From positions 1 through 7,470 of the forward strand of contig JAYRHW010000036.1 of assembly GCA_041907145.1 (NCBI GenBank): DNA of 7,470 nucleotides. Reading direction: 5' to 3'. A program made the position numbers and the translations under genes. Source of the stretch: JAFLCA01 sp041907145. GTDB lineage: Bacteria; Bdellovibrionota_C; UBA2361; JAFLCA01. This document shows, in pieces, positions 1 through 5,792 of the stretch; positions within the stretch are counted from its first letter, which is position 1; each line of letters opens with the position of its first letter. The notes beneath the pieces were generated by a model. That model did no database searches and had not been told where the DNA came from. It saw only the letters and a list, made by a program, of their open reading frames with translations.

Positions 1-646
1 CAGCAGCATGGGCAGCGGCCTCATTAGCAGCGGCAACCTGATGTTCAGTTGCAGCCGCCGCTGCATTTGCCTGAGCACCTGCGCTTTCAACCGCTTCGTG
101 GGTAGATTCAGTGTTCGCCTTTGCAATCGCGTTCGCATCGGCAGTCTCGGCCTTCACTGCAGTCTCTGTATTTGCGGCGGCCTTGGAAATCGAATCTGTA
201 GTTGCCGAGCCAGAGTCGGTAGCTGCGGCCTCGGAGGCACTGCTCTCAGCCACAGCTACTTCCGTAGTACCGGTAGTTGTTGAAGCACCAGCAACAGCCG
301 CGGTCGTTACAGTGGATTCGGCCGCTCCTTTCTTGGTTACGGCCACGGACTTCTTAGGACTCGCAACCCAAGCAGCTGGCAAAGGCTCGCGGCGGAAAAC
401 CAGGGCCTCAGGAATATATATCTGGTCCCCCATCTGCAAACGGTGCGCATCTAACCCTGGATTGGCATTGGCAATTGCCTGCCATTGATTTGGTGAGCCA
501 GTATACCAGTCGGCGATCTTAGTTAGTGTCTCACCTGAACGAGAGACGGTGTGAAACACGGCACCCCTGCTGCCGTAGCCACCCTGAGTTTGAGCGCAAG
601 AAGAGAAGAAAGAGAGACAGAGGATAAGAACGACCAAGCGACGCAT
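1..646 (-). CDS. LysM-domain lipoprotein with Ala-rich tail (partial, 3' end off the left edge)
   Basis: The frame is open from the ATG at 644-646 to the window edge: 215 codons and no stop, so the C-terminus is missing. Residues 1-17 form a lipoprotein-type signal: MRR, a hydrophobic stretch (LVVLILCLSFF), then FSSC with Cys17 as the probable lipidated residue. The next residue is Ala, which would favour the outer membrane if E. coli sorting rules apply. Residues about 30-79 are one LysM domain: HTVSRSGETLTKIADWY, then W55, IANANPG and LQMGDQIYIP. LysM domains bind peptidoglycan N-acetylglucosamine, so a lipid-anchored, wall-binding protein is inferred. From about residue 100 the chain is rich in Ala, Thr, Ser and Glu, with a strong AAA/NAA pattern near 190-215, probably helical, coiled-coil or extended. 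A good Shine-Dalgarno sits 7 bases before the ATG. What follows the tail cannot be seen. Confidence 0.85.
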   Translation of the reverse strand, partial: MRRLVVLILCLSFFSSCAQTQGGYGSRGAVFHTVSRSGETLTKIADWYTGSPNQWQAIANANPGLDAHRLQMGDQIYIPEALVFRREPLPAAWVASPKKSVAVTKKGAAESTVTTAAVAGASTTTGTTEVAVAESSASEAAATDSGSATTDSISKAAANTETAVKAETADANAIAKANTESTHEAVESAGAQANAAAAATEHQVAAANEAAAHAA

Positions 647-653
647 ACACAAG

Positions 654-659
654 CTCCTT
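654..659 (-). promoter_or_regulatory. Shine-Dalgarno of the LysM gene
   Basis: On the minus strand this reads AAGGAG, followed by 7 bases and then the ATG at 646. It fixes the start of the LysM lipoprotein. Confidence 0.7.
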
Positions 660-675
660 GAAGAAAGTAGGAGCT

Positions 676-705
676 AATGTGCGTGTTCAAGCCAAATAAA
701 GTCAA
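676..705 (-). promoter_or_regulatory. Possible sigma70-type promoter for the LysM gene
   Basis: On the minus strand TTGACT (700-705) matches the -35 consensus at 5 of 6 positions. After an 18-base spacer comes CACATT (676-681), a weak -10 with 3 of 6 matches. The implied transcript would start about 25 bases before the ATG, leaving room for the ribosome binding site. The call rests mainly on the -35 and on position. Confidence 0.3.
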
Positions 706-909
706 GGCATTTCTCCGGGTTAGCGGAGACTTGAAGGTCAGGAACGTAAAGACGAGGCCAGATCTAGCTGTTCCGGCACTGGCAACCCTGATGAAATCTC
801 GTAAACGCGTGGGGACGTGTACGAAACTCATCGTAGCGCGAATCCCAAATTGCCAGCGCGACGCAGCATGATCCGGCCTCTTCCCCTTGAATTAACAAAA
901 GGATTCTTT

Positions 910-924
910 GATAGTAATACTATC
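910..924. repeat. Perfect palindrome GATAGT-AAT-ACTATC
   Basis: Six-base arms flank a three-base centre. It lies 146 bases before the small gene at 1071. No T-run follows on either strand, so an operator-type site is more likely than a terminator. The regulator is unknown. Confidence 0.4.
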
Positions 925-1001
925 GCAAATGCTAGTCAAACAATTATCAAGACTACATTTACTACCATTCGATATCAGGCCCGCCCGCTCGCCATATTTG
1001 C

Positions 1002-1015
1002 AGTAAAAATTTACT
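1002..1015. repeat. Perfect palindrome AGTAAA-AA-TTTACT
   Basis: Six-base arms flank a two-base centre, 55 bases before the small gene at 1071. The outer AGTA/TACT letters are shared with the palindrome at 910-924, so both could be sites for one regulator. In A/T-rich DNA such palindromes also arise by chance. Confidence 0.35.
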
Positions 1016-1070
1016 AGCAATTACAGTAAGTTGAAACTCATTAGGAATTTAGCCGCAGAACGGAAAGCGA

Positions 1071-1322
1071 ATGGGCCTTTACGACGAAATCCTTACCTGT
1101 AAGCAGTACGTGCCCAAGGATTCGGGTGCGGAACAGAATGACATTGGAGGTCCCATGTTTGATGTAACTCGCAAGCCTATCTCGGTTCAGGATTTCAAGA
1201 ACGACATACGCCTTGTTCGACTGGCTAAGAAGCCTTTTGATGAAGCTTCAACCAAAGAGGAAAAGCCCTCGACGGAGGAAAATCGTCCGTCCTACGAACG
1301 CTCGACCCACGTGAGTGCGTAA
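1071..1322 (+). CDS. Small hypothetical protein (83 aa)
   Basis: I do not recognise a family. The product starts MGLYDEILTCKQYVPK, has no signal peptide or membrane segment, and ends in a charged, low-complexity tail rich in Lys, Glu, Ser and Pro (from about residue 55). Two things support a real gene: a GGAAAG just before the ATG, and a convincing intrinsic terminator starting 24 bases after the TAA. The start is uncertain. An internal ATG at 1155 (residue 29, MFDVTRK) has a much stronger GGAGGT at 1146-1151, though the spacing is short; it would give 55 residues. The segment before residue 29 still reads like protein, so I keep the long form. The gene stands alone: LysM upstream is divergent and the phosphatase downstream is convergent. 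A soluble cytoplasmic protein is inferred. Confidence 0.6.
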   Translation: MGLYDEILTCKQYVPKDSGAEQNDIGGPMFDVTRKPISVQDFKNDIRLVRLAKKPFDEASTKEEKPSTEENRPSYERSTHVSA

Positions 1323-1345
1323 CAAAGCCCAAAGATAGCAAGAGG

Positions 1346-1382
1346 CCTCGAGCGAGAGTTGCAGCTCACGCTCGGGGATTTT
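1346..1382 (+). terminator. Rho-independent terminator after the small ORF
   Basis: CCTCGAGCG (1346-1354) pairs with CGCTCGGGG (1369-1377): nine pairs including one T-G wobble. The loop can pair further through GAG/CTC. The stem is followed by ATTTT (1378-1382). The stem could also slow transcripts of the convergent phosphatase gene, but its minus-strand T-tract is poor. Confidence 0.7.
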
Positions 1383-1429
1383 CCATTCCGTGCAGAACTC
1401 TAAGACTGCCAAATCATACCGGCGTGCGC

Positions 1430-2227
1430 CTAATCCTTGGTACTGAGCAGCGACAGCAGCTCGTCATGCACAAGCCCGTTCGATCCCACGAGATACCTAA
1501 ATCCGATTTCACCCTTTCCGAATGATAACGGCTTCCCCTTTTCGTCCGTCACCGTCCCCCCACTCTCAAGCAGAAGCAAGGCTGCCGCCGCCAAATCCCA
1601 TTCCTGATGTGACTTTATCCGCAGAATGATCCCGTCAAATTCACCGCGACAAACGCGTAAGAACGCCATGTTAGAGTCCACCCAATGCGGAAATATCAGG
1701 GGTGAGTGGTCCATGCCCTTGATGTGCCTTAAATAGAGGCGTTGCGGCTGAACCGTCTGATGCTGTGAAACATGCAGCCCTTGACCATTGAGCTTTGCTC
1801 CGCGCCCTGTGGCGGCAACCGCCAACTGCTCACGGGCCGGAAGAAACATAATCCCAAAATTTAGAATTCCGCGCCTACTGCGGGCCAGCAGCACGGCAAA
1901 ATCATCATTGCCATCAATGAATGTCTGCGTGCCATCGAGTGGATCGATTATCCAAATATACTCATGACTGGCCAGTGTAGGATCAATTGGCAGCTCCTCC
2001 GACAATATGCCATCGGAGGGAAAGAGGGAGCGAAGGCCAGCAACGAGCAGATCATTTGAGACTAGGTCTGCTTCGGTTACGAATGACCCATCGGGCTTGG
2101 TCTTAACCTGAAGCCCTTCCCTGCCCCGGCTCCTGAAAGCACCAGGCCAAAAATGCATCAGCTGAGCACCCGCTTGACGCACGAGCTCAGTGACTTTTTG
2201 TTCCAATTCGGGAGAAAGTGTGTCCAT
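1430..2227 (-). CDS. Inositol monophosphatase-family phosphatase (CysQ/SuhB-like)
   Basis: The 265-residue length is typical of the family (about 245-275). The metal-binding signature is present: DGSFVTEAD at 46-54, the acidic pair in LSEE (E77, E78), WIIDPLDGTQTFIDG at 92-106 with D95, D98, G99 and T100, and the C-terminal EWDLAAAALLLLESGG at 209-224 with D211. These Mg-dependent enzymes remove phosphate from inositol phosphates, from 3'-phosphoadenosine 5'-phosphate (CysQ) or from histidinol phosphate. The sequence does not decide between them. The segment after DGT (FIDGNDDFAV) is not a textbook CysQ or SuhB version, so I give no symbol. A cytosolic enzyme is expected. The ATG at 2225-2227 lacks a clear Shine-Dalgarno; a TAATAT 15 bases upstream could be a -10 box, making the leader very short. 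The gene is divergent from the MGMT-family gene, with 55 bases between starts. Confidence 0.88.
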   Translation of the reverse strand: MDTLSPELEQKVTELVRQAGAQLMHFWPGAFRSRGREGLQVKTKPDGSFVTEADLVSNDLLVAGLRSLFPSDGILSEELPIDPTLASHEYIWIIDPLDGTQTFIDGNDDFAVLLARSRRGILNFGIMFLPAREQLAVAATGRGAKLNGQGLHVSQHQTVQPQRLYLRHIKGMDHSPLIFPHWVDSNMAFLRVCRGEFDGIILRIKSHQEWDLAAAALLLLESGGTVTDEKGKPLSFGKGEIGFRYLVGSNGLVHDELLSLLSTKD

Positions 2228-2270
2228 GCTGCTAACTGCTACATATTAGACGCAACCGTAACCCCAAACC

Positions 2271-2276
2271 AAGGTG
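2271..2276 (+). promoter_or_regulatory. Shine-Dalgarno deciding the MGMT-family start
   Basis: AAGGTG lies 6 bases before the ATG at 2283. The longer frame opens with the GTG at 2274, which is part of this Shine-Dalgarno, so the ATG is the better start. Confidence 0.6.
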
Positions 2277-2282
2277 AAGAAC

Positions 2283-2591
2283 ATGAGTGCATTTTACGAA
2301 CGCTGCTATACCGCGCTTAAGCGAGTCCCTAAGGGGAAAGTCACAACCTATGGTGCGCTTGCCAGTGCCATTAACTCAAAGGCAGTGCGCGCTGTCGGAA
2401 CTGCCATGAGCAAGAATCCCAACGCTCCCAGGGTTCCTTGCCACCGGGTTGTTAGAAGCAACGGAGAGATCGGTAACTATGCTGGTGGGGTGGCAAAAAA
2501 GATTGCTCTGCTGCGAGCCGAAGGCGTAGTCGTAAAAAACGGAAAGGTAACTGACTTCGCAAACCGCCTGCACCGCTTCCCGCGCCGATAG
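2283..2591 (+). CDS. MGMT-family protein, C-terminal catalytic domain only (alkylated-DNA repair)
   Basis: The 102-residue protein corresponds to the C-terminal domain of O6-alkylguanine-DNA alkyltransferases. PKGKVTTYGALA (about 16-27) is the start of the winged-helix region. RAVGTAMSKNP (36-46) holds the arginine that intrudes into DNA. PCHRV (52-56) contains the alkyl-acceptor cysteine C53, and SNGEIGNYAGG (59-69) is the conserved Gly/Tyr segment. The cysteine is intact, unlike alkyltransferase-like (Atl) proteins with PWHR, so true suicide repair chemistry is possible. The usual N-terminal domain of Ada-C or Ogt (about 70 residues) is absent. Nothing upstream suggests a lost domain, since the start has a good ribosome binding site and the phosphatase gene begins just beyond, so this is a compact form and not a broken gene. 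The last residues (NRLHRFPRR) are very basic. It converges on the ispA-like gene with 5 bases between stops. Confidence 0.88.
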   Translation: MSAFYERCYTALKRVPKGKVTTYGALASAINSKAVRAVGTAMSKNPNAPRVPCHRVVRSNGEIGNYAGGVAKKIALLRAEGVVVKNGKVTDFANRLHRFPRR

Positions 2592-2596
2592 CGGAT

Positions 2597-3511
2597 TTAG
2601 CAACCGCAGGCTCCGGCTGCCAGTTTCTTCTTCACACGAGTAACTACCGTATCTACTAGTTGTCGCGTCCGTGTAAATTCACTCTGCCCGTGTACACAGA
2701 AGCGAGCATAGCTATTGAGTCCGTTCTCAATTTGGCGCTGGGTGTCGAGTAGAAGTTCCATTCCCCTTCCCGGCTCCCCTGCCGTAAAGAATGTGCGCTT
2801 CCTATTTCTCTCGTCTGAGCTGCCGCTGCGTCCTCGTTCCTGATCGGTACCAAAGAGATCGATGAAGTCATCAGCAATTTGGAAACCAAGCCCAACAAGC
2901 TCGCCCAAGGCGGATGCTGTAGTAACGGCCTCTCCCTCCAGCCCTGCGCCTCTAGCCCCAAAGCTGAGGCTCGCCGCGAAAAGCGCGCCGGTCTTTAGTT
3001 TGTGGAGGGAAAGCAGGTCTTCTAATCCCTCCCCCTGCTGCATGTCCATCTGCTGCCCCAAACAAAGCTTCATGAAGGCCCCAGAGAGATCCTGCACCAA
3101 ATGCATCAACGTCGTTGCCGGCAATCTGCTTTTTGAGAGGCTCTTAAAGGCCAGAGCAATCATGAGATCGCCCGCTAGCAAGGCGGCCGGCTCGCCGAAT
3201 TGCTTATGCAGCGAAGGCCTGCCGCGCCGCATATCGTCATCATCCAAACTGGGCAGATCATCGTGAATCAGTGAAGCGGTGTGTGCTATCTCCAATGCGG
3301 CTGCCGCCGGGAGCAGGTCCACTATCTGGCCACCAATATCTAGGCAGAAGCCAAGCGCTAACAACGGGCGAATCCGCTTACCCCCGGGGAACAACGAGTA
3401 CCCCACGGGACCTTCAAGCGATGTCCCCGATAGATGTCCCTCAATCTGATCCCGAATCACCTCATCAATGGAGGTTCGGCATTCAGAAATCCAGCTCAAA
3501 GACTCAGGCAT
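2597..3511 (-). CDS. ispA: Polyprenyl (farnesyl/geranylgeranyl) diphosphate synthase, IspA/CrtE type
   Basis: The 304-residue product is a trans-prenyltransferase, condensing isopentenyl diphosphate with allylic diphosphates to supply quinone, wall-carrier and other isoprenoid pathways. Motifs from ATG 3511: GGKRIRP (43-49); first Asp-rich motif DDLPSLDDDDMRRG (84-97), the bacterial DDxxxxD form; KTG (173-175); FQIADDFIDLFG (210-221) with the second DDxxD. Length matches E. coli IspA (299). The fifth residue before the first motif is Ala (A79), where farnesyl-type IspA has Tyr; a small residue there is linked with longer products, so a geranylgeranyl synthase is quite possible. The symbol follows family, not product. 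The frame extends to a GTG at 3559, but those residues lie inside folC and resemble no known N-terminus. A TTG overlapping the folC stop is an alternative start. The ATG lies 17 bases after folC, so co-transcription is likely. Confidence 0.88.
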   Translation of the reverse strand: MPESLSWISECRTSIDEVIRDQIEGHLSGTSLEGPVGYSLFPGGKRIRPLLALGFCLDIGGQIVDLLPAAAALEIAHTASLIHDDLPSLDDDDMRRGRPSLHKQFGEPAALLAGDLMIALAFKSLSKSRLPATTLMHLVQDLSGAFMKLCLGQQMDMQQGEGLEDLLSLHKLKTGALFAASLSFGARGAGLEGEAVTTASALGELVGLGFQIADDFIDLFGTDQERGRSGSSDERNRKRTFFTAGEPGRGMELLLDTQRQIENGLNSYARFCVHGQSEFTRTRQLVDTVVTRVKKKLAAGACGC

Positions 3512-3528
3512 AGTAAAATCTATATTTA

Positions 3529-4878
3529 TCAATATATACTCGTGGAACTCGTGGAACACGACTTCCAGTACTTAAAATCGCTATTAGCTATCATTCCACG
3601 GAGTGGTCCTACCATGTATATTGAGCCAGCCATCACAGCTGTCCCCTTCCAACTTCTTAGCGCCTCTACTACTTCCGAGTAGTCGGAGGCAATCGATACC
3701 TGGCTTACCCCGATTCCCGATAAATATTCCTCTACAGAATCCGGAGATACGGCGCTCGGAGAATCTGGGCGCACAAGCAGCCACTTTGAAGCAAAAGGTA
3801 CCAACTTCACAGCCATTTCTCTCCAGTCCTTGGTGTTCAAGGCTCCGAAAACTACAAAACAGCTATTAATGCCACTGCGGGCAAGATACCGCTCTAGACT
3901 GCCAACACCAGCAGGGTTGTGCGCACAATCAACAATACAGTGACAATCATCAAAATCGATAGCTTCCAATCTTGCGGGCCAAAAGCAATTAGCTATCCCC
4001 TGCCTTATTGAGTTGAGTTCGAAGCCTAGTGTTCTGGCAGTGGCTATCGCCACCGCCATATTATGTCCCTGATGCTCCCCGGCAAGACTTGATGTAAATT
4101 CCAGGGTCCCCAGAGACATCGAATTGAATATATAGGAGTTGACAACGTTCCCCGTGTTCCACGAATAGTCAGCCCCAGGCCTAATTAATTTCGAGCCCCG
4201 CGACTTGGCACGCTCAGCTATTACACCCGCTGCCTCAGCTGCCATTTCCCCGATAATTGTCGGAGCACCACTATTCTTGATAATGCCTGCCTTCTCCAGA
4301 GCAATTTTCTGGAGGCTAGCCCCAAGTATTTCCTGATGATCAAAGTCTATACTCACGATTACGTGGGCCTTGGGATGCAATACAACATTGGTAGCGTCCA
4401 ATCGGCCCCCCAATCCGACCTCAAGAATCGCCCAGTCAACTTTAGCTTTCGCAAACGCTAAAAATGCACAGGCAGTGATGCCCTCAAAGAAGCTCAGCTC
4501 AATTGATCTAGTCTTAGCGGCCTTTGCCACTTCCAATGCGATAACAGATAGGAGCGCATCAGCAATGGGCCTGCCGTCAATGACGATTCGTTCGTTAATA
4601 CAAGTTAAGTGGGGGGAGGTTGTCATCCCAACCAGCGATCCGCTGGCTGCAATTATAGCGGACAGGGCAACCGACACCGAGCCCTTACCGTTCGTTCCAG
4701 CAACGTGAATGCTGCTATATGAGTCCTGGGGGTTGCCGAGCTCGTTCATTAGGTCCCTCATCTTGTCGAGAGAGAACCCGCCCTTCCCCCTCCAGGGTGC
4801 GAGTGTTTCAAGATAGCGAATGCCATCTAGTCCCACGGTGGGACAGTCCGGCCTTGAGTCGGTCTTATTCGAATTCAC
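3529..4878 (-). CDS. folC: Bifunctional folylpolyglutamate synthase / dihydrofolate synthase
   Basis: This 449-residue Mur-ligase-family enzyme uses ATP to add glutamate to dihydropteroate and tetrahydrofolates in the cytosol. Motifs in order: IHVAGTNGKGSVS (57-69, P-loop); TTSPHL and NERI (86-97); EVGLGGRLDATNV (153-165); SIDFDH (177-181) with the metal-site His; EKAGIIK (195-201) with the Lys expected to be carbamylated; FWPARLEAI (299-307); DCAHNP (317-322); AGSIYMVG (417-424). Together they show an intact enzyme. The start is uncertain. GTG 4878 is used here, but an in-frame GTG at 4836 lies inside a palindrome and begins VGLDGIRYLETLAP, closer to where family members align. Neither has a strong Shine-Dalgarno. 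The last about 18 residues (from SDFKYW) run past the usual family end and include STSSTS, made by a 9-base tandem duplication. parB lies 50 bases upstream and the ispA-like gene 17 bases downstream. Confidence 0.92.
   Translation of the reverse strand: MNSNKTDSRPDCPTVGLDGIRYLETLAPWRGKGGFSLDKMRDLMNELGNPQDSYSSIHVAGTNGKGSVSVALSAIIAASGSLVGMTTSPHLTCINERIVIDGRPIADALLSVIALEVAKAAKTRSIELSFFEGITACAFLAFAKAKVDWAILEVGLGGRLDATNVVLHPKAHVIVSIDFDHQEILGASLQKIALEKAGIIKNSGAPTIIGEMAAEAAGVIAERAKSRGSKLIRPGADYSWNTGNVVNSYIFNSMSLGTLEFTSSLAGEHQGHNMAVAIATARTLGFELNSIRQGIANCFWPARLEAIDFDDCHCIVDCAHNPAGVGSLERYLARSGINSCFVVFGALNTKDWREMAVKLVPFASKWLLVRPDSPSAVSPDSVEEYLSGIGVSQVSIASDYSEVVEALRSWKGTAVMAGSIYMVGPLRGMIANSDFKYWKSCSTSSTSIY
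3536..3555. repeat. folC: 9-base tandem repeat at the folC 3' end
   Basis: On the minus strand TTCCACGAG occurs twice in tandem near the folC stop and encodes the STSSTS ending. Together with the base pair before it, the first unit reads TGTTCCACG, equal to one half-site of canonical parS. The repeat is direct, not inverted, so it is not a full parS. Confidence 0.55.
4830..4844. repeat. Palindrome GTCCCAC-G-GTGGGAC inside the folC 5' end
   Basis: Perfect seven-base arms flank one central base. It repeats the core of the larger palindrome at 4902-4924, 73 bases away, and contains an alternative in-frame GTG start of folC (4834-4836). A further GGAC-A-GTCC palindrome (4841-4849) overlaps its right arm. 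Confidence 0.7.
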
Positions 4879-4901
4879 TATAAATTGTCCCAGAAGCTAG
4901 A

Positions 4902-4924
4902 CTCTGTCCCACGGTGGGACAGAG
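4902..4924. repeat. 23-base perfect palindrome between parB and folC
   Basis: CTCTGTCCCAC, a single G (4913), then GTGGGACAGAG: eleven-base arms with no mismatch. It lies 4 bases after the parB stop codon. No T-run follows on the minus strand, so it is a poor terminator, although the RNA could form a strong hairpin. The core TGTCCCAC/GTGGGACA is like a parS site (TGTTTCAC/GTGAAACA) with one extra base in the middle, and a lone half-site GTCCCA lies at 4887-4892. It could be a ParB site, an operator or a transcript-processing hairpin; the sequence cannot decide. Confidence 0.75.
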
Positions 4925-4928
4925 GAAT

Positions 4929-5792
4929 TTATTCGGCTACCAGCTTCCTGAAAAGCTCTTGCAGATCGGCATTCGAGTAAAAGTCTATGGTCAGTCGCCC
5001 AGACTCAGATTGTGGGCCAGCTCTAGTCATCTTCACCTTCAGACCAAGTGCGCGTCTAATCTCATCAGCAATTCGCTCGTCCTCAGCGGATAATGCAGTA
5101 GGGGAGTCCTCAGAGTTAGCGGCCTTTTTATCAATGTTTCTTTCTAACTGACTACGAGTTAACACATCGAGGTCCTTGAGATAACTTGCCCTAATCTCCT
5201 CATCCTCAATCTTAGAAAGAAGAAGCACCTTAGACTCAGCAGCGCCCTCTCTCAAGGCGTTTAGCAAATCATCGGGCAGCTCCAAGATCTCCAAACTGCG
5301 CTGCACCATACTCTTGGAGACCCCAAGGCGATCAGCGATATCACGAACGCTTAAGTTATGGGCCTCCTTTAGCGCTCCTATTGCATGCGCTCGCTCAAGC
5401 GGGGTCAGATCAGCACGCTGCAAATTCTCAACAAGTTGCATCGCCAACGTTCTATCGCTGCTTTGCTCAGAATCTTGGTCTATCAACACTGGGACCGTGC
5501 CAAGACCTGCTAGCTGTGACGCCCGCAGTCGGCGCTCGCCAGCGATCAACATATAGCGGCCAGGTATCTTACTCGGGCGAACCAGTAGGGGGCTCAACAC
5601 TCCATAGGTCTTAATTGAGTAGGAGAGCTCTCGAAGTTTCTCTTCGTCGAAATTTACCCTCGGTTGGTTAGGGTCGCGATCAATCACGCTTATCGGGATC
5701 TGACGGTAGGGGATTCCAGATCGTTCGCGCTCCTCAAGAGGAGGACCTGAGAGAAGGGGATTATTACTTAAAACTAACTTACGCCTGCTCAT
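4929..5792 (-). CDS. parB: Chromosome-partitioning protein ParB (Spo0J family)
   Basis: ParB is the CTP-dependent DNA clamp that loads at parS and, with ParA, segregates replicated origins. From ATG 5792 it has 287 residues, close to B. subtilis Spo0J (282). Motifs: IDRDPNQPR (37-45) opening the ParB/CTPase domain; IAGERRLRAS (83-92), the conserved arginine box; VENLQRADLTPLE (121-133); a helix-turn-helix, LSVRDIADRLGVSKSMVQRSLEIL (about 147-170); and a C-terminal dimerisation part with GRLTIDFYSNADLQELFRKL (265-284). The frame stays open 35 codons further upstream, but that part lies inside parA and reads as shadow sequence. A near-perfect Shine-Dalgarno sits 6 bases before ATG 5792. The start overlaps the parA 3' end by 14 bases, indicating translational coupling. 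The N-terminal ParA-stimulating peptide should lie around MSRRKLVLSNN, basic as expected. Confidence 0.95.
   Translation of the reverse strand: MSRRKLVLSNNPLLSGPPLEERERSGIPYRQIPISVIDRDPNQPRVNFDEEKLRELSYSIKTYGVLSPLLVRPSKIPGRYMLIAGERRLRASQLAGLGTVPVLIDQDSEQSSDRTLAMQLVENLQRADLTPLERAHAIGALKEAHNLSVRDIADRLGVSKSMVQRSLEILELPDDLLNALREGAAESKVLLLSKIEDEEIRASYLKDLDVLTRSQLERNIDKKAANSEDSPTALSAEDERIADEIRRALGLKVKMTRAGPQSESGRLTIDFYSNADLQELFRKLVAE

Larger units (their letters stand above)
647..1070. other. Intergenic region between divergent LysM and small ORF genes
   Basis: I see no credible gene in these 424 bases; the short open frames here have no ribosome binding site and no recognisable protein character. 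The right half (about 890-1050) is clearly more A/T-rich than the flanking genes. It holds two small palindromes (910-924 and 1002-1015), which suits a regulatory region for the gene starting at 1071. Confidence 0.5.

Noticed and set aside
8..488. Two plus-strand frames (Cys/Gly-rich and Ala-rich)
   Set aside because: Both are antisense shadows of the repetitive Ala-rich LysM tail; neither has a ribosome binding site.
523..831. Minus-strand open frame of 102 codons overlapping the LysM start
   Set aside because: It is out of frame with the LysM gene, which has a good ribosome binding site, signal peptide and domain in the other frame; the rest lies in the intergenic region without protein character.
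677..1017. Two short plus-strand frames (64 and 66 codons) in the intergenic region
   Set aside because: They have no Shine-Dalgarno and no recognisable domains, and they overlap each other and the likely LysM promoter.
2600..2635. Terminator between the convergent MGMT-family and ispA-like genes
   Set aside because: Only a 4-base GCAG/CTGC stem can be drawn before TTTCTTCTT, and it lies inside the ispA-like coding end.
4902..4924. Rho-independent terminator between parB and folC
   Set aside because: The stem is strong but neither side carries a T-run; the bases after it on the minus strand are TCTAGCTTCT.
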